Shown: positions 1 to 7,603 of the stretch, piece by piece
Position numbering within the stretch: position 1 is the stretch's first letter
Layout of the letters: each line of letters begins with the position of its first letter
NCBI GenBank assembly: GCA_019245115.1
Contig: JAFARZ010000389.1
Coordinates: 1-32,797 of the forward strand
DNA from: Streptosporangiaceae bacterium
GTDB lineage: Bacteria > Actinomycetota > Actinomycetes > Streptosporangiales > Streptosporangiaceae
DNA length: 32,797 nt
Direction: 5' to 3'
Translations under genes and position numbers: made by a program
The notes under the pieces: generated by a model
What the model saw: the letters and a program-made list of their open reading frames with translations, nothing else
What the model was told of the DNA's origin: nothing
The model's database searches: none

Positions 1-306
1 ACCTTCCTGCTCGGCGGCATGCTGGCCGGCGCGGCGGGCCTTGTCTACGCGCTCTACGAGACCAACGTCTGGTACTTCCAGGGCTTCAAGGCCGGCCTGA
101 TTGCCTTCACGGCCGCGGTGATGGGCGGCATCGGCAACGTCCGTGGCGCCGTGCTCGGCGGGCTCATCATCGGCGTCATCCAGTCGCTGGCTGATTCGCG
201 AATGGGTCCGCAATGGACCGAGGCCGTCGTATTCGGCTACCTGATCGCGATCATGATCCTGCGCCCGCGTGGGCTGCTCGGCGAGGAGACGAGGGAGGCA
301 GGATGA
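1..306 (+). CDS. livH: Branched-chain amino acid ABC transporter permease, LivH type (3' part only)
   Basis: The reading frame is open from base 1 to a TGA at 304-306, so this is the last ~101 residues of a gene that begins outside the window. The segment has hydrophobic helices and the Gly-rich stretch GGIGNVRGAVLGG, typical of LivH/LivM permeases, and it ends with the usual ILRPRGLLG tail. The family forms the inner-membrane channel, with LivM, for leucine, isoleucine, valine or related amino acids and amides. Its stop overlaps the livM start (ATG at 303) in an ATGA arrangement, which shows operon organisation. The substrate cannot be read from the permease, and no periplasmic binding protein gene lies in the window. 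Confidence 0.9.
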   Translation, partial: TFLLGGMLAGAAGLVYALYETNVWYFQGFKAGLIAFTAAVMGGIGNVRGAVLGGLIIGVIQSLADSRMGPQWTEAVVFGYLIAIMILRPRGLLGEETREAG

Positions 307-1487
307 GCGAGCGCAGCGAGGCCTTGGCGCGGAGGGCAATAGAGCTGCTCCCGCCGTGGTGGAATCGGGGGCTGGCGGGACTGTTCATCCTGGTCGGGAT
401 CGTGCTGCCGTTCTTCTTCCCGGCGAGCAGCGGCTTCCTGAACGCGACGATCATCGCGCTGGCCTACGCGGTGATGTCGCTGGGCCTGAACATCGTGGTG
501 GGCTTCGCCGGGTTGCTCGACCTGGGATACGTGGCGTTCTACGCGCTCGGCGCCTACTCGCTGGGATGGTTCGGTTCCGGGTTCTTCTTCAAGGCGCGCG
601 TCCACGTGCTGGTCTCCCCGGTCGCGAGCACGCTGCCGGGCATTCACCTCAACTTCGTGCTGATCCTGATCGGCGCCGCGTTGATCTGCGCGGCGGCGGG
701 AATGCTGATCGGCCTACCCACGCTGCGCCTGCGCGGCGATTACATAGCCATCGTCACACTCGCCTTCGGCGAGATCATCGGCGTGGTGGCGGTCAATGGC
801 CAGAGCGTCCCGGTCGGCGGCGGCATGACGCTGACCGCCGGGAACCTCGGCATCAGTGCCGTGGACGCGCCCTACTTTCCCGTTGCCGGGGCGTTCAACC
901 TGCTGGACCTGCGGCCGTGGTACTGGCTTATCCTGGGAATCTTGCTGGTGGTGCTGTTCGTCAACCTGCGCCTGCGGGACTCCAGGCTCGGCCGGGCCTG
1001 GGTCGCGCTTCGCGAGGATGAGATCGCGGCGGTCTCGATGGGAATCCCGCTGGTGAAGACGAAGCTCCTCGCGTACTCCATCGGCGCGGCGTTCGGCGGC
1101 ATGTCGGGCGCGTTCTTCGGTACCTACTACACGGAGGTCAACGCCGGCCAGTTCCAGTTCGGGTTCTCGATCTTCATCCTCGCGATGGTCATCATCGGCG
1201 GGCTCGGCTCGATCTGGGGAGCGGTCGTCGGGGGCATGACGCTGGGCTATATCAACAACTACCTGATTCCGGACGTGCTGAACGACCTGCCCAGCAAGTT
1301 CGGGCTGCACTTCCAGCTGACCCAGGTGGAGTTCGGGATCTTCGGATTCCTGCTGGTGATCATGATGGTGCTGCGGCCGCAGGGCCTGATCCCGGAACGG
1401 CGGCGACGACTCGAGCTCACCGCCGAGATCGCGGCCGACGATGCCCAGCTCGCCGAGGCGCCAGGTGGCGCGGGGAGCACGACATGA
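303..1487 (+). CDS. livM: Branched-chain amino acid ABC transporter permease LivM
   Basis: 394-residue polytopic membrane protein and second channel subunit of a LivFGHMK-type importer. Starting at ATG 303, which overlaps the livH stop, avoids an implausible 30-residue extension. The body has many hydrophobic helices and the family-typical stretches NIVVGFAGLLDLGYVAFYALGAY (near residues 63-85, written here only as a landmark) and GGLGSIWGAVVGG, followed by the LRPQGLIPERRRR end. The C-terminus adds an acidic and alanine-rich tail. The stop overlaps the livG start at 1484-1487, so translation is probably coupled. The family assignment is secure. Which amino acid or amide is carried is not known. 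Confidence 0.93.
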   Translation: MSERSEALARRAIELLPPWWNRGLAGLFILVGIVLPFFFPASSGFLNATIIALAYAVMSLGLNIVVGFAGLLDLGYVAFYALGAYSLGWFGSGFFFKARVHVLVSPVASTLPGIHLNFVLILIGAALICAAAGMLIGLPTLRLRGDYIAIVTLAFGEIIGVVAVNGQSVPVGGGMTLTAGNLGISAVDAPYFPVAGAFNLLDLRPWYWLILGILLVVLFVNLRLRDSRLGRAWVALREDEIAAVSMGIPLVKTKLLAYSIGAAFGGMSGAFFGTYYTEVNAGQFQFGFSIFILAMVIIGGLGSIWGAVVGGMTLGYINNYLIPDVLNDLPSKFGLHFQLTQVEFGIFGFLLVIMMVLRPQGLIPERRRRLELTAEIAADDAQLAEAPGGAGSTT

Positions 1488-2302
1488 GCTCGGTCGAGGC
1501 ATCCGCTCCGCTCGCTCCGCCTCCGCCTGCTGGCGCGGTCTTGCGGGCCGAGCACATCACCAAGGAGTTCGGCGGGCTGGTGGCCGTCGCCGACGTCTCG
1601 TTCGACGTTCCGCGCCACGCGATCGTGTCGTTGATCGGGCCGAACGGCGCGGGGAAGACCACCCTGTTCAACATGCTGACCGGGCTGTACCGGCCGACCC
1701 AGGGAAGGATCCTTCTCGGCGACCGCGACATCACGCGGTCCCGGCCCGATGTCATCACCGGGTACGGTATCGCGCGCACGTTCCAGAACATCCGCCTGTT
1801 CGGCGCCATGACGGCCGTGGAGAACGTGATGATCGGGCATCATGCCCGGATGCGGGCGGGGGTGTTCGGGTCCATTTTCCGCCCGCCCTGGGTCCGCCGT
1901 GAGGAGCGGGAAACGCACGCGCGTGCCCGTGAGCTGCTGACTTACGTCGGTCTGCCCGAGACGGTGTTCGACCGGATCGCCTCGCAGCTGTCCTACGGGG
2001 ATCAGCGGCGGGTGGAACTCGCGCGGGCGCTTGCCTCTGAGCCGAGCATGCTGCTGCTCGACGAGCCGACAGCCGGCATGAACCCGAGCGAATCCCAGGT
2101 GCTGACCGAGTTCATCCGCCGGCTTCGCGACGAGCGGAAGCTGACCATCCTGCTGATCGAGCACGACATGAAGGTGGTGATGGGGGTCTCCGAACGCGTT
2201 ACCGTGCTCGACCACGGCAGGAAGATCGCCGAGGGAGAGCCCGCCGAGGTCCGCACAGACCCGCTGGTGATCGAGGCGTATCTCGGAAGGCGGGAGCGAT
2301 GA
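1484..2302 (+). CDS. livG: Branched-chain amino acid ABC transporter ATP-binding protein LivG
   Basis: 272-residue cytosolic ATPase that drives import through the LivH/LivM channel. Visible motifs are Walker A GPNGAGKTT, the Q-loop region FQNIRLF, the signature LSYGDQRRVELARAL and Walker B LLLDEPTAGMNP, followed by the switch histidine in LLIEHDMKVVMG. LSYGDQ is the LivG variant of the ABC signature, whereas LivF has SGGEQ. The first ~17 residues are a Ser/Ala/Pro-rich extension before the ABC domain. The gene starts inside the livM stop and its own stop overlaps livF (2299-2302), so four genes form one transcription unit. Confidence 0.95.
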   Translation: MSSVEASAPLAPPPPAGAVLRAEHITKEFGGLVAVADVSFDVPRHAIVSLIGPNGAGKTTLFNMLTGLYRPTQGRILLGDRDITRSRPDVITGYGIARTFQNIRLFGAMTAVENVMIGHHARMRAGVFGSIFRPPWVRREERETHARARELLTYVGLPETVFDRIASQLSYGDQRRVELARALASEPSMLLLDEPTAGMNPSESQVLTEFIRRLRDERKLTILLIEHDMKVVMGVSERVTVLDHGRKIAEGEPAEVRTDPLVIEAYLGRRER

Positions 2303-3006
2303 CGCTGCTCGAGGTCTCCGGCATCCATGCCCGCTACGGCTCGATCGAGGCGCTGAAGGGTGTCTCGCTGGAGGTGGCGGAGGGCGAGGTGGTTACGCTG
2401 ATCGGCTCCAACGGGGCTGGTAAGTCGACCACCCTGCGCGCCATCTGCGGCCTGACCCCGGCCAGCGAGGGGAAGATCGTATTCGGCGGAGAGGAGATCA
2501 CGTACGTGCCGGCGCACGAGATCGTCGCCCGCGGCATCGCCCTCGCCCCCGAGGGCCGCCACTGCTTTCCCCGGATGACCGTGCGCGAGAACCTGGACCT
2601 CGGTGCCCACCGGCGGCGAGGCCCCGAGATCGCCGAAGACTTCGCCCGGGTCTACGAGCTGTTCCCCCAGCTCAAAGAGCGCGCGCGGCAGAAGGCAGGC
2701 ACGATGTCCGGCGGCGAGCAGCAGATGCTCGCGATCGGCCGCGCCCTGATGGCCCGGCCCAGGCTGCTGATGCTCGACGAGCCGTCACTGGGCATCGCGC
2801 CGCTCCTGGTTGAGCGGATCTACGAGACCATCGCCGAGATCAACCGCACCGGGGTCGCGATCCTCCTGGTCGAGCAGAACGCCAACTACGCGCTCGAGGC
2901 CGCCTCCCGCGGCTATGTGCTGGAGACCGGACGGGTCGCGCTGGCCAACGACTCGGCGAGCCTGCGCGACGATCCCGAAGTCCAGAAGGCATATCTGGGC
3001 ACATGA
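2299..3006 (+). CDS. livF: Branched-chain amino acid ABC transporter ATP-binding protein LivF
   Basis: 235-residue second ATPase of the importer. Motifs in order: Walker A GSNGAGKST, the Q-loop region APEGRHCFPRMTV, the signature MSGGEQQMLAIGRAL, Walker B LMLDEPSLGIAP, and the switch-region LLVEQNANYAL. Length and the AYLG-type C-terminus are normal for LivF. LivF and LivG are expected to pair as a heterodimer under the LivH/LivM channel. The ATG start overlaps the livG stop. A small membrane protein gene follows within 5-26 bases on the same strand and may belong to the same mRNA. Confidence 0.95.
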   Translation: MTLLEVSGIHARYGSIEALKGVSLEVAEGEVVTLIGSNGAGKSTTLRAICGLTPASEGKIVFGGEEITYVPAHEIVARGIALAPEGRHCFPRMTVRENLDLGAHRRRGPEIAEDFARVYELFPQLKERARQKAGTMSGGEQQMLAIGRALMARPRLLMLDEPSLGIAPLLVERIYETIAEINRTGVAILLVEQNANYALEAASRGYVLETGRVALANDSASLRDDPEVQKAYLGT

Positions 3007-3010
3007 CTGG

Positions 3011-3271
3011 GTGCATGACCGAAAACGGAGCGTGATACATATCGCAACTATTGGCGCTAAAGCGCTTTATTTGCTGTTTCTGTGGCTGATATCGGCCGCG
3101 GCCGCGTCGTGGATCACGGATCGCAAGGGCTATGGCGAGCGGGTCGGCCTGACGCTGGGTCTGCTGCTGTCCGCAGCGGGTCTGCTGATCGTCTTGGTGC
3201 TGCCCGTTCGCCCTGGCTCCAAGGTGCGGGTCAACGGCTGGATACCGAAACGCCGGCGCCCGTCCGTCTAG
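3011..3271 (+). CDS. Small two-helix membrane protein downstream of livF
   Basis: Up to 86 residues with two clear hydrophobic helices. The first is around residues 17-32 of the longer form (ALYLLFLWLISAAAASW) and the second around 47-65 (LTLGLLLSAAGLLIVLVLP). A short charged loop, TDRKGYGER, separates them, and the tail is basic (PKRRRPSV). Two GTG starts are possible. GTG 3011 gives 86 residues. GTG 3032 gives 79 residues and sits directly after GGAGC, too close for an ideal ribosome site. I do not recognise a named family. Its position 5-26 bases after livF on the same strand suggests co-transcription, and an accessory role in the transporter is possible but not shown. The coding call rests on the coherent hydrophobic pattern. 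Confidence 0.6.
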   Translation: MHDRKRSVIHIATIGAKALYLLFLWLISAAAASWITDRKGYGERVGLTLGLLLSAAGLLIVLVLPVRPGSKVRVNGWIPKRRRPSV

Positions 3272-3357
3272 CCACCGGCGCTGGCTGTACTGTCCGACGC
3301 TTACGTCAAGATTGCGACGTGACAGGCGCCGCCAGCCGCCACTGTCCGGCCTGGCAA

Positions 3358-3721
3358 ATTTCCGCTTCCTGGAAACTTTTCCGTACTATGGCAACATTTC
3401 AAGATAACGTGGGTTTCCGGCGTGTCGGGCATGTCGTCTTTGCTAGAGTGCGCTAGCCAGCCTGCTGAACTGCGCGTATTGGCACATAGCGGGCACATGG
3501 ACCGACTATCATGCGGAAGGAAAGGGTCCTCTGGAAGAAAAGGGACCGGAAACCGGCGCCCAATCTTCCACGAAACCCCTTTCTTTCCGCGTTGCGCACC
3601 GCAGCCACCGCCACATAACGGTCATATCCCGGCAAACCGGCGCCCGCCATGACACGCCGCAAACTCGATTTGTTTTGAAGTGTTGCCTATCGTCCGGAAA
3701 AGTTTCCACAGGGCGGAAAAT
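3358..3721 (-). mobile_element. MITE-like element, copy 1 (both ends visible)
   Basis: About 364 bp with long imperfect terminal inverted repeats, 3358-3427 and 3651-3721, roughly three-quarters identical. Both contain GGAAACTTTTCCG and end inward in CGGCGTGTC. In the middle lie nested inverted arms: 3513-3526 pairs with 3577-3590 (one mismatch), and inside it an imperfect 17-bp stem around a 3-base loop near 3533-3569. No transposase or credible gene is inside. The minus strand aligns with two other segments of the window near 8860-9085 and 24175-24459. Shared landmarks are TTTGCC, TGACC and TTATG upstream of the hairpin, and ATGTGCC, GCTATG and ATACGCG after it. The strand given is the one that matches those copies. 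Target-site duplications are not clear. Confidence 0.75.
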
Positions 3722-5534
3722 AACCGCACGAACCTGCGAATCTGGTCGCCGCGGCCGGAGGCCCAGGCAAATTCAACGCCGCGGCCGGAGGCCCAGGCAA
3801 ATTCAACGCCGCGGCGGGCGGCAGCGGTGGCGGCGTCCCTAGGTCGGTGAGCAGGTTCTTCTTCCAGACCATGATCGTGTACCGGCCGTACCGGTAGACC
3901 TGGTCCGGCCGCCCGAACACCCGGTGTATCACGACCGGCCTGGCGAATATCTCCTCATCTGCTGGCCCTGACACGGTGACCACGAAGTCCGGGTGACTGA
4001 CCGCCGGGTCATACCACGAGGATTCCGACTCCCATTGGTACGGGCTGGCACCGAATATCGGCGCTATCACCACTTTCCCGCCGCTGTCCAGGGTGACGGA
4101 GTCCGCCTGCCAGTAACCGGCCAGCCCTTCGACCAGGCCGTGCGCGCGCAGCCAGTCGGCCAGCGCCTGATTCTCCGCTGGTGCGGCGGGCTGCGCGGCG
4201 GCGTAGCCCAGGGCGGCCAGGTACCCGGCCAGCCCGACGCCGAGCGCGGCGGTCAGCACCCGTCCCGGCCTCGCCCGTCCCGCTCTGGACCCGCCTAGCG
4301 CGCGGCCCGCCAGCGCCGCGGCGGCCGGGAGCACGGTCGCTATTTCGCGCACGCTGAAGATGTTGGTCATCTGCGTGCTGAACTCCGCGGCGCCCAGCAC
4401 CACGATCACGCTGACGACCAGGATCTGCGAGATCCTGTCCATCCGGCCGAAGAAACGACCGATCCCGGCCAGCAGCGCCGCCGCCGCTACCGCGACTCCT
4501 GCCATGTGCAGCAGCATGAGCCCGTAGTTCACGCCAGCCGGCTGGCCGATCACGTCAGCGCCGAACAGGGTCAGCACGCATTGACCCAGCATGCGCGCTT
4601 GCCCCGGCCAGGCCGCCGGGCTGGCGAGCAGCGGCCCGGGCAGGGGATGCAGGTAGAAGCCGCCGCTGGCGCGCAGGATGCCCAGTGTGACGGCCGCGAG
4701 CGGTATCGACGCGACGGCGGCCGCGGACAGCAGCAGATCCTGCCAGACCCGCGTGGCCGAACCGGGCCCGCGCCTCAGCAGATACCGGCCCGCCCGCATC
4801 GCCCCCACCAGCGCGATCGGGATCGCCGCCGCGAAGGTAGCCAGCGTATCCGCCACCTGCACCCACACCAGCAGCACCATGAGCAACGGAGGCAGGTACC
4901 AGCGGACCTGCGGCCGTTCCGGCCCGTCCGGCGGGTCAAGCCGGTCGAGCAGGAGCAGGATCACCATGATCGGGACGCCGGTGCCGGTGTGATCGGGTGC
5001 GCTCAGCACCGCGTAGGTGCCGTAGCCGAGACTGGGAGCGGCCATGATGCCGCCCGCCGCCACCGCGCGCAGCACTCCCTCCCGCCCGCGGGCCTGGCCC
5101 CGCCCGACCATGGCGACCAGCAGCACCAGCAGGGTGTAGGTCAGCGCGGCGGAAATGTCCACGACCTCGGGCCGCAGCCCGGCGATGGCCTCGACCAGGA
5201 CGTATTCCGGCAGTTCGGTGGTGTAGAACGAGACGTCGGACAGCCACCACCCGTGCACCAGCACATTTCCGTGCAGCATGCCCCACGCCTGTAGCGCGTT
5301 CGCCGCGGCGTCGGAAGTCACCGCGTAGGTCCGGGCCTGCAGCAGGTAACAGGCGAACAGTCCGATGCCTACGAAGGCGATAGCCGCACACCAGGCCAGC
5401 CGCGCCCGCGCCGGTGACGAATCGATCAGGCTCCTGATTCCATCTATTCCGGCAATCCTATGCCGGTTACCGCGGCATTTCCGCGACGCCCTGAGCCACG
5501 GCGCACGGTGCGCACAGCGACACATCGGCTTCAC
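3687..5534 (-). CDS. Polytopic GT-C-like membrane protein, probable glycosyltransferase
   Basis: 615-residue protein with about ten hydrophobic helices and an extracytoplasmic-looking C-terminal part. The first helix is at residues ~48-66. It is followed by a loop with SDAAANALQAWGMLHGN and then DVSFYTTELPEYVLVE. This resembles the acidic first loop of GT-C enzymes, which take sugars from polyprenyl-phosphate donors, so a catalytic Asp in SDAAAN is an inference. The soluble C-terminal region includes GYWQADSVTLDSGG. The last ~45 residues are odd: two copies of a Pro/Ala-rich unit from a 30-bp tandem repeat, then ~11 residues and the TAG stop, all encoded by the terminal repeat of the MITE-like element. 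The ATG start at 5534 overlaps the upstream gene by 68 bases, and no better downstream start is visible. Confidence 0.7.
   Translation of the reverse strand: MKPMCRCAHRAPWLRASRKCRGNRHRIAGIDGIRSLIDSSPARARLAWCAAIAFVGIGLFACYLLQARTYAVTSDAAANALQAWGMLHGNVLVHGWWLSDVSFYTTELPEYVLVEAIAGLRPEVVDISAALTYTLLVLLVAMVGRGQARGREGVLRAVAAGGIMAAPSLGYGTYAVLSAPDHTGTGVPIMVILLLLDRLDPPDGPERPQVRWYLPPLLMVLLVWVQVADTLATFAAAIPIALVGAMRAGRYLLRRGPGSATRVWQDLLLSAAAVASIPLAAVTLGILRASGGFYLHPLPGPLLASPAAWPGQARMLGQCVLTLFGADVIGQPAGVNYGLMLLHMAGVAVAAAALLAGIGRFFGRMDRISQILVVSVIVVLGAAEFSTQMTNIFSVREIATVLPAAAALAGRALGGSRAGRARPGRVLTAALGVGLAGYLAALGYAAAQPAAPAENQALADWLRAHGLVEGLAGYWQADSVTLDSGGKVVIAPIFGASPYQWESESSWYDPAVSHPDFVVTVSGPADEEIFARPVVIHRVFGRPDQVYRYGRYTIMVWKKNLLTDLGTPPPLPPAAALNLPGPPAAALNLPGPPAAATRFAGSCGYFPPCGNFSGR
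3748..3821. repeat. 30-bp tandem repeat, two units plus partial
   Basis: Two identical 30-bp units (3748-3777 and 3778-3807) are followed by the first bases of a third, which then diverges. Each unit starts with GCCGCGGCCGGAGGCCCAGG. They lie inside the 3' end of the membrane protein gene and encode repeated PGPPAAALNL-type residues. A single degenerate copy occurs at 6488-6526, so the unit is dispersed and not simply a local coding duplication. Confidence 0.85.
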
Positions 5535-5799
5535 CGAGCTGACGGGTCAGGACGGCTTTGCCGTCGCACACGCCGACATCGTCGGGGTGGGCCGACGCGC
5601 ACGGGCAATGACATGAACGCCAGCTCCCGGTGAGCGCGGAGCGCCCGGCCTCCACCATGGCGCGGACCGCCGGATCGAGTTTGTCCAGCGCCTCACCGGT
5701 GACTTCCGAGACCTTGTGCTGCCAATCGCTGAGCGCGTCCGCCGCCGCGCGCCAGGCCGCGGCGAACTGCCGCGCCGGAGGGTCTGTGTTACCGCCCAT
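5467..5799 (-). CDS. Small four-cysteine protein, possible zinc-binding
   Basis: 110 residues. The N-terminal half (about 1-55) is alanine-rich and probably helical. The C-terminal half carries CHCPC near residue 64, a single Cys in GVCDGKAV and CAPC in VSLCAPCAVAQG. The spacing of these cysteines and the SAHPDDVG loop suggest a small metal-binding (zinc-ribbon-like) fold. I recall no named family. The ATG at 5799 has a weak GGGG upstream. The 3' end overlaps the start of the GT-C-like gene by 68 bases, so the two are probably co-transcribed. Function unknown; the gene call rests on a consistent coding pattern and the Cys arrangement. Confidence 0.6.
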   Translation of the reverse strand: MGGNTDPPARQFAAAWRAAADALSDWQHKVSEVTGEALDKLDPAVRAMVEAGRSALTGSWRSCHCPCASAHPDDVGVCDGKAVLTRQLGEADVSLCAPCAVAQGVAEMPR

Positions 5800-5846
5800 T
5801 ACCCCATTTTCTCATCAGGCGACAACCCCGGCCAGAGGGCCGGCCG

Positions 5847-6452
5847 TCACGGACGCAAGCCGTTGAGAAGCCGGGCGAGGGTGGTGCCCATTTCGGCGCG
5901 GGCCGCCGCGGGGTCGCTGGCGCGCGCGATGGCGAGGCTGGCCTCGGTGAGCGACGCGATCAGCAGGCGTGCCAGCGCTCGTACCGGCACTGGCTCGATG
6001 TCGCCGGCCGCCACCGCCCGGCTCAGCCATTCCTCCAGAAGGCTGCGCCCATAGCGTTCGGCGAGCCGGTCCCAGGCATCGTCGCCGAGCACGCGCGGGC
6101 CGTCGGTCAGCACGATGCGCTGGAAATCTCCGCCGACGCAGACGTCGAGGAACGCGCTGACCCCCGTCTGGATGTCCTCCAGCGGCGACCCGGATACCTC
6201 GTCCAGCTGATCGCCGATCAGTTGCCGGGCGACGTCGCCCGCCGCTTCTTCCATGACCGCGCGGAACAGGTCGGCCTTGTCCCGGAAGTGGTGGTAGAGC
6301 GCGCCGCGGGTGACCCGTGCTTCGGCGACGATCTGCTCTGTGCCGGTGCCGTCGTAGCCCTCGGTGGCGAACAAGTGCCGCGCCGCGGCGAGCAGGGCGG
6401 TCCTGGTATCGGAGGCGTGTTCCGCTCGTCGGCCTTGCGGTTGCGTGATCAT
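5847..6452 (-). CDS. TetR family transcriptional regulator, divergent from hpnH
   Basis: 201 residues. The N-terminal TetR helix-turn-helix spans about residues 14-61 (RTALLAAARHLFATEGYDGTG, then ARVTRGALYHHFRDKADLF). The rest is an all-helical ligand or dimerisation domain. The protein probably represses itself and the divergent hpnH gene. A perfect 19-bp palindrome at 6466-6484 lies 14 bases upstream of its ATG, where it would block both promoters. The effector is unknown. TetR_C subfamily features are not distinctive enough for me to name a closer relative. Confidence 0.9.
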   Translation of the reverse strand: MITQPQGRRAEHASDTRTALLAAARHLFATEGYDGTGTEQIVAEARVTRGALYHHFRDKADLFRAVMEEAAGDVARQLIGDQLDEVSGSPLEDIQTGVSAFLDVCVGGDFQRIVLTDGPRVLGDDAWDRLAERYGRSLLEEWLSRAVAAGDIEPVPVRALARLLIASLTEASLAIARASDPAAARAEMGTTLARLLNGLRP

Positions 6453-6465
6453 ACAGCGATTATGT

Positions 6466-6484
6466 TACATACAGCTTGTATGTA
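6466..6484. promoter_or_regulatory. Palindromic operator between tetR and hpnH
   Basis: TACATACAGCTTGTATGTA is a perfect 8-3-8 inverted repeat in the 107-bp divergent gap. Size, symmetry and position next to the tetR start are those of TetR-family operators. The binding protein is inferred to be the adjacent TetR. Confidence 0.75.
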
Positions 6485-6487
6485 CCA

Positions 6488-6526
6488 CCGCGGCCGGAGG
6501 CCCAGGTCAATCCAGCGCCGCGGCGG
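6488..6526. repeat. Dispersed copy of the 30-bp repeat in the hpnH leader
   Basis: Begins CCGCGGCCGGAGGCCCAGG and ends in GCCGCGGCGG, as in the tandem array at 3748-3821, with a few substitutions between. It lies between the operator and the hpnH ribosome-binding site, so it would be part of the hpnH 5' leader if transcription starts at the operator. Confidence 0.7.
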
Positions 6527-6559
6527 AGACCGCGTCACGGCGATGAACGGGAGGCAGAC

Positions 6560-7564
6560 ATGGCGATGCCGTTGCACCTGACGGTGAAGCTCGGGACTTA
6601 CCTGATGAAGCAGAAGCTCCGTCGGGTGGAAAAGTTTCCGCTGATCATGGAACTGGAGCCGCTGTTCGCGTGCAACCTGAAGTGCGCGGGCTGCGGCAAG
6701 ATACAGCACCCGGCGTCGATGCTCAAGCAGCGGATGCCGGTGGAACAGGCGCTTGCCGCGGTGCGGGAATGCGGCGCGCCGATGGTCTCGATCGCCGGGG
6801 GAGAGCCGCTGATGCACCCGCAGATCGACGTGATCACCGCTGAACTGCTGAAGCGGAAGAAGTTCGTCGTGCTGTGCACCAACGCCTTGCTGATGACCAA
6901 GCACATGCACAAGTTCAAGCCGAACCGGAACTTCGCGTGGATGGTGCACATCGACGGGCTGGGGGACAGGCATGACGAAGCCGTCGCCAAGAAGGGCGTG
7001 TTCGACCAGGCCGTCGAGGCGATTCGCGCCGCCAAGCAGGCGGGCTTCGCGGTGTATACGAACACGACGGTCTTCAACACCGACTCGCCGCAGACGGTGG
7101 TCGAGGTGCTGGATTACCTCAACGACGAGCTCAAGGTGGACCGGATGGAGATCGCGCCCGGGTACGCCTACGAGAATGCTCCCGACCAGGACCGGTTCCT
7201 TGGCGTCACCCAGACCCGCGAACTGTTCAGCAAGGCGTTCGCCGACGGCCGCCGCGGGCGCTGGCGGTTCAACCACTCCCAGCTGTACCTCGACTTCCTC
7301 GAGGGCAAGCGCGAGTTCGCCTGCACTCCCTGGGGAATTCCCTCGTACTCCCTGCTCGGCTGGCAGCGCCCCTGCTACCTGCTCGCCGACGGCTATGCCG
7401 CGACCTGGCAGGAACTTCTGGACACCACCGACTGGGAGTCCTTCGGCCGCGGCCGCGATCCGCGCTGCGACAACTGCATGGCGCACTGCGGATACGAACC
7501 CAGCGCGGTGCTCGCCACGACTCAGTCCCTGCGGGAAAGCCTGCGCGCCCTGACCACCCGCTGA
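6560..7564 (+). CDS. hpnH: Adenosyl-hopene transferase HpnH (radical SAM)
   Basis: 334 residues. HpnH joins the 5'-deoxyadenosyl radical to diploptene to give adenosylhopane, the first step of the C35 hopanoid side chain. The radical SAM cluster motif is CNLKCAGC, with Cys38, Cys42 and Cys45. It is followed by SIAGGEPLMHPQ (SAM-binding GGEP), and the C-terminal DUF3463-type region ends with RCDNCMAHCGYEP. Length and near-continuous family motifs (ELEPLFACNLKC, FNTDSPQTVVEVLDYLN, GWQRPCYLLADGY) make the call strong. The start is ATG 6560, with GGGAGG upstream. No squalene-hopene cyclase, hpnG or other hopanoid gene is in the window, which is unusual. A TetR regulator is divergent and an aldolase gene follows after 39 bases. 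Confidence 0.93.
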   Translation: MAMPLHLTVKLGTYLMKQKLRRVEKFPLIMELEPLFACNLKCAGCGKIQHPASMLKQRMPVEQALAAVRECGAPMVSIAGGEPLMHPQIDVITAELLKRKKFVVLCTNALLMTKHMHKFKPNRNFAWMVHIDGLGDRHDEAVAKKGVFDQAVEAIRAAKQAGFAVYTNTTVFNTDSPQTVVEVLDYLNDELKVDRMEIAPGYAYENAPDQDRFLGVTQTRELFSKAFADGRRGRWRFNHSQLYLDFLEGKREFACTPWGIPSYSLLGWQRPCYLLADGYAATWQELLDTTDWESFGRGRDPRCDNCMAHCGYEPSAVLATTQSLRESLRALTTR

Positions 7565-7603
7565 CGTCACCGGCCTGGCCGCTTGGTGCCAGAATAAGGA
7601 AGG

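Noticed and set aside
3748..3821. The 30-bp tandem units as a possible CRISPR array
   Set aside because: The units are directly adjacent without unique spacers, only two are complete, and no cas gene is near.
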